This document shows, one piece after another, positions 6,660-8,575 of a DNA stretch of 8,575 bases (positions are counted from its first letter, which is position 1; each line of letters opens with the position of its first letter). Source of the DNA: Acidimicrobiaceae bacterium. Its GTDB lineage: Bacteria; Actinomycetota; Acidimicrobiia; Acidimicrobiales; Salinilacustritrichaceae. The notes beneath the pieces are model-generated. The model was not told the DNA's origin. It saw only the letters and a program-made list of their open reading frames with translations, and made no database searches. The stretch is from assembly GCA_003476595.1 (NCBI GenBank), contig DMTU01000149.1:33812-42386 (forward strand). Reading direction: 5' to 3'. A program made the position numbers and the translations under genes.

Positions 6660-8118
6660 CCGCGGCGCGGGTTCCGAGCCAGCCCCGACGGTCGGCGATC
6701 CAGCCTGCGGCCAGCGACAGCACGGCGAGGGCCAGCGCCGGCAGATCGCCCCAGCGCACGTAGATCGTCTCGCCGTCGCGGAGCTCGATCGTGTCGTAGA
6801 GGATCGCCCGCTCGGACACGCCGGTGCGCTGCAGCACCTCGCCGTCGGGGGTGATCACGGCGCTGAACCCGGTGGGCGCCGCCTGCAGCACCCAGCGGCC
6901 GGTCTCGATCGCCCGCATGCGGCTGTTGGCGATCTGCTGGGTCTGGACCTGCGTGCCCTCGTAGCTGGCGCCGTTGGTCGGGTTCAGCAGCACCTGGCCG
7001 CCGCTGCCGATGGCATCGCGGCCTCGCTCGCCGAAGAAGATCTCCCACGAGATGGACACGCCGAGCGGCCCGGCGGGGGTGTCGACGACGGCGGGCGTCT
7101 GTCCGATGAGGGCGTCCCGGGAGGGGAGGACGTCGCCGGCGATGGGGTCGAGCAGGCTGCGGAGGGGGACCCACTCACCGAAGGGGACCCGCTCGACCTT
7201 CTCGTAGCGGTCGACCTCCTCGCCCGACGGGTCGTAGGCCACGGCCCAGTTCCGGAAGGCGTCGTCGCCCTCGTCCTCGATCACGCCGGCGACGAAGGTG
7301 GCGTCGGCCTCCCGGGCGAGCTCCTGGAGCTGGGTCTCGGCGACGCTGCCGCGCAGGCGCACGACGTCGACGACGTCCTCGGGCCAGACCAACAGGTCGA
7401 TGTCGCGGTCGGGGTCCAGCTCGGCGGAGGCGGCCAGGTGCCGCTCGAGCACGATGCCGGGCTCGGTGGTCGCGGCACGCGTGCCCTGGGGCCCGCCGCC
7501 CTGGACCACCGCGACCTCGAGGCGCTCGCCGGTCTGCGCCCCGTCGGGCGCGACGAGGGCCACGCCGAAGGTGAGTGCGACGACGGCGGCGAGCACGGCC
7601 GCCGCCGACCACCGGCGCTTCCACGCCGCGGCGAGCGCGAACCCGGCCGCGAGGGTGATGCCGACGAGGAGCAGCGCGCCGCCGACGCGGAGGATCGGCG
7701 CCAGCGGGCCGGCGACCTGGCCGACGGCGAGGTTCGACAGCGGCACGCCGCCGAAGGGCCACCGCCAGCGCACCCACTCGAGCAGGATGATCGACCCGGG
7801 CAGGGCGAGCAGCCGGGCCGGGCCCCGGGGGGCCAGCAAGGTGGCGGTGGCGAGGAACCCGGCGAACACGCCGCTGGCGATGATGTACCCGGGCAGCGTG
7901 AGGTCCCGCATCCAGAGCAGCGTCGGGAAGAGCAGAGCCGCCCACGCGATCCACGCCCGACCGAGGCGCTGGACCGGACGCAGCGCCGGGTCGTCGAGGA
8001 CGTGGTCGAGCAGCGCCACGCCCGCGAAGGCGAAGATCCAGAACCCCCAGGGCGGGGTGGCGGCGGCCAGGCACAGCCCGGCGAGCAGCGCGACCAGCAG
8101 GGGTGGGGGACGGCGCAT
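6622..8118 (-). CDS. lnt: Apolipoprotein N-acyltransferase homologue with Ser at the catalytic Cys position
   Basis: Lnt adds the third acyl chain to the N-terminal cysteine of lipoproteins at the outer face of the inner membrane. The 498-residue product has about seven N-terminal membrane segments (from residue 7 to about 190), an exported nitrilase domain (about 200-445) and a final helix (458-474), the standard layout. WPED gives Glu247 and [14 protein letters not shown] gives Lys307 and Glu315, matching E. coli Glu267, Lys335 and Glu343. Where E. coli has Cys387 in a CYE context, this protein reads SISWEIFF: Ser357, codon TCG at 7050-7048. The only cysteine is in the first helix. NPTNGASY and [19 protein letters not shown] are otherwise intact. 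ATG at 8118 fits the family start; a GTG at 8184 is an alternative. No clear ribosome site is seen. It may be inactive, altered, or a lineage variant. Its last 38 bp overlap dtd. Confidence 0.9.
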   Translation of the reverse strand: MRRPPPLLVALLAGLCLAAATPPWGFWIFAFAGVALLDHVLDDPALRPVQRLGRAWIAWAALLFPTLLWMRDLTLPGYIIASGVFAGFLATATLLAPRGPARLLALPGSIILLEWVRWRWPFGGVPLSNLAVGQVAGPLAPILRVGGALLLVGITLAAGFALAAAWKRRWSAAAVLAAVVALTFGVALVAPDGAQTGERLEVAVVQGGGPQGTRAATTEPGIVLERHLAASAELDPDRDIDLLVWPEDVVDVVRLRGSVAETQLQELAREADATFVAGVIEDEGDDAFRNWAVAYDPSGEEVDRYEKVERVPFGEWVPLRSLLDPIAGDVLPSRDALIGQTPAVVDTPAGPLGVSISWEIFFGERGRDAIGSGGQVLLNPTNGASYEGTQVQTQQIANSRMRAIETGRWVLQAAPTGFSAVITPDGEVLQRTGVSERAILYDTIELRDGETIYVRWGDLPALALAVLSLAAGWIADRRGWLGTRAAVTPRAGPSPDRR

Positions 8119-8145
8119 GGCGGCGGCGAGTCTGGCACCGCCTCC

Positions 8146-8178
8146 CGAGCCCGCTGCAGTCAGCGCGAGCCGCTGCAG
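8146..8178. repeat. Short near-identical direct repeat upstream of lnt
   Basis: CGAGCCCGCTGCAG (8146-8159) and CGAGCCGCTGCAG (8166-8178) differ by one C and are 20 bp apart. Each ends in the palindrome CTGCAG. They lie in the 110-bp gap between the sortase stop and the lnt ATG at 8118. They could be regulatory sites or a weak hairpin; chance in GC-rich DNA is also possible. Confidence 0.3.
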
Positions 8179-8228
8179 GAGCACGGCCAGTTCGGGAGGG
8201 GCGGAGCTGGCAGTGGTGGTGTCGCGGC

Positions 8229-8575
8229 TCAGGAGCCTGCTGGCGCCCGGATCTGGTGGGTGTCGGTGATCTGCACCTGCTGGGTCTCGGCCCGCATGGT
8301 GAAGTGCCCGACGATGCGCTGGCGGGCCGAGCCGCGGGGGTGGCAGGCGAACAGCGTCGCCGTGTGGGCGTGCGTCTGGTCGACGATGTGGACGTCCTCG
8401 GGCCCGACGATGTCGAGCCGGTCGAGCTCGTAGACGTGCCGGGTGCCGTCGGTCATGGTGAAGATCAGCTCGTCGCCCGGCTGGAGGGCCTGCAGGTCCC
8501 AGAACGGCCGGGTGTAGGTCGTGCGGTGGCCGGCGACCACCACGTTGCCGAGCTCGCCGGGCATCGCCGTGCCCG
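8229..8575 (-). CDS. Class E sortase, N-terminal part beyond window edge
   Basis: Sortases of this class cut a C-terminal LAXTG-type signal of exported proteins and join them to the cell wall or to pilus subunits, working as membrane-anchored enzymes outside the cell. About 115 C-terminal residues are visible. GTAMPGELGNVVVAGHRTTY carries the catalytic His of class E enzymes, LQPGDEL is the following turn, ATLFACHPRGSARQRIV carries the catalytic Cys and Arg. The family usually reads TLxTC, whereas this one has TLFAC, a small departure. An ATG at 8564 opens this frame but falls inside the conserved domain, so the true start, with the expected N-terminal membrane anchor, is to the right of the window. 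The stop at 8229 is 110 bp ahead of lnt on the same strand. No LAXTG-bearing substrate is encoded in the window. Confidence 0.92.
   Translation of the reverse strand, partial: GTAMPGELGNVVVAGHRTTYTRPFWDLQALQPGDELIFTMTDGTRHVYELDRLDIVGPEDVHIVDQTHAHTATLFACHPRGSARQRIVGHFTMRAETQQVQITDTHQIRAPAGS

Noticed and set aside
8161..8175. Small hairpin CAGCG-CGAGC-CGCTG after the sortase gene
   Set aside because: A 5-bp stem is too short to call a terminator in DNA of this composition.
8119..8184. Extra 22 residues at the N-terminus of Lnt from a GTG at 8184
   Set aside because: The extension is not conserved-looking, has no ribosome site, and Lnt proteins normally begin just before the first membrane helix. 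It is not excluded.

Overview
The window looks like ordinary chromosomal DNA from a very GC-rich actinobacterium. Every coding frame shows strong G/C bias at third positions. Start codons include GTG. Several first genes lack a Shine-Dalgarno sequence and have a -10-like box just before the start, as expected for leaderless mRNAs. A class E sortase, an apolipoprotein N-acyltransferase and a GT4/methyltransferase/toroid cassette fit Actinomycetota. The gene content and promoter style suggest an Acidimicrobiia-like lineage, but that placement is inference. No mobile element, CRISPR array, tRNA or rRNA was seen.

Layout from left to right. (1) 1-647, minus: the N-terminal three quarters of a TesB-type acyl-CoA thioesterase that runs off the left edge. 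(2) 792-1304, minus: a small, very acidic secreted protein with two HG-type repeats at its C-terminus. Its promoter region carries an 11-bp tandem repeat and is shared with a divergent gene. (3) 1423-2040, plus: a small SAM-dependent methyltransferase. (4) 2050-2103: a perfect 14-bp inverted repeat between convergent genes, probably a two-way terminator. (5) 5285 down to 2117, minus: a tightly coupled three-gene operon of GT4 glycosyltransferase, class I methyltransferase and an alpha/alpha-toroid protein with QW-like repeats. (6) 5361-6164, minus: an aldose 1-epimerase-like protein. (7) 6222-6659, plus: dtd, D-aminoacyl-tRNA deacylase. (8) 6622-8118, minus: an Lnt homologue whose end overlaps the end of dtd by 38 bp. 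(9) 8229-8575, minus: the C-terminal part of a class E sortase that runs off the right edge.

How the genes relate. The three-gene operon is the only clear functional unit. Its start/stop overlaps imply coordinated translation, and it probably builds or modifies a glycosylated product that I cannot name. Lnt and the sortase both act on exported proteins at the outer face of the membrane, but they are not obviously one operon. The rest are housekeeping or unassigned genes.

The observations most worth a second look are: the Lnt homologue has serine where the catalytic cysteine should be; the three-gene cassette of unknown product; a recurrent -10-like motif directly upstream of start codons; and the duplicated HG motif in the small secreted protein. 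I did not find a clearly new multi-gene defence or mobile system here.
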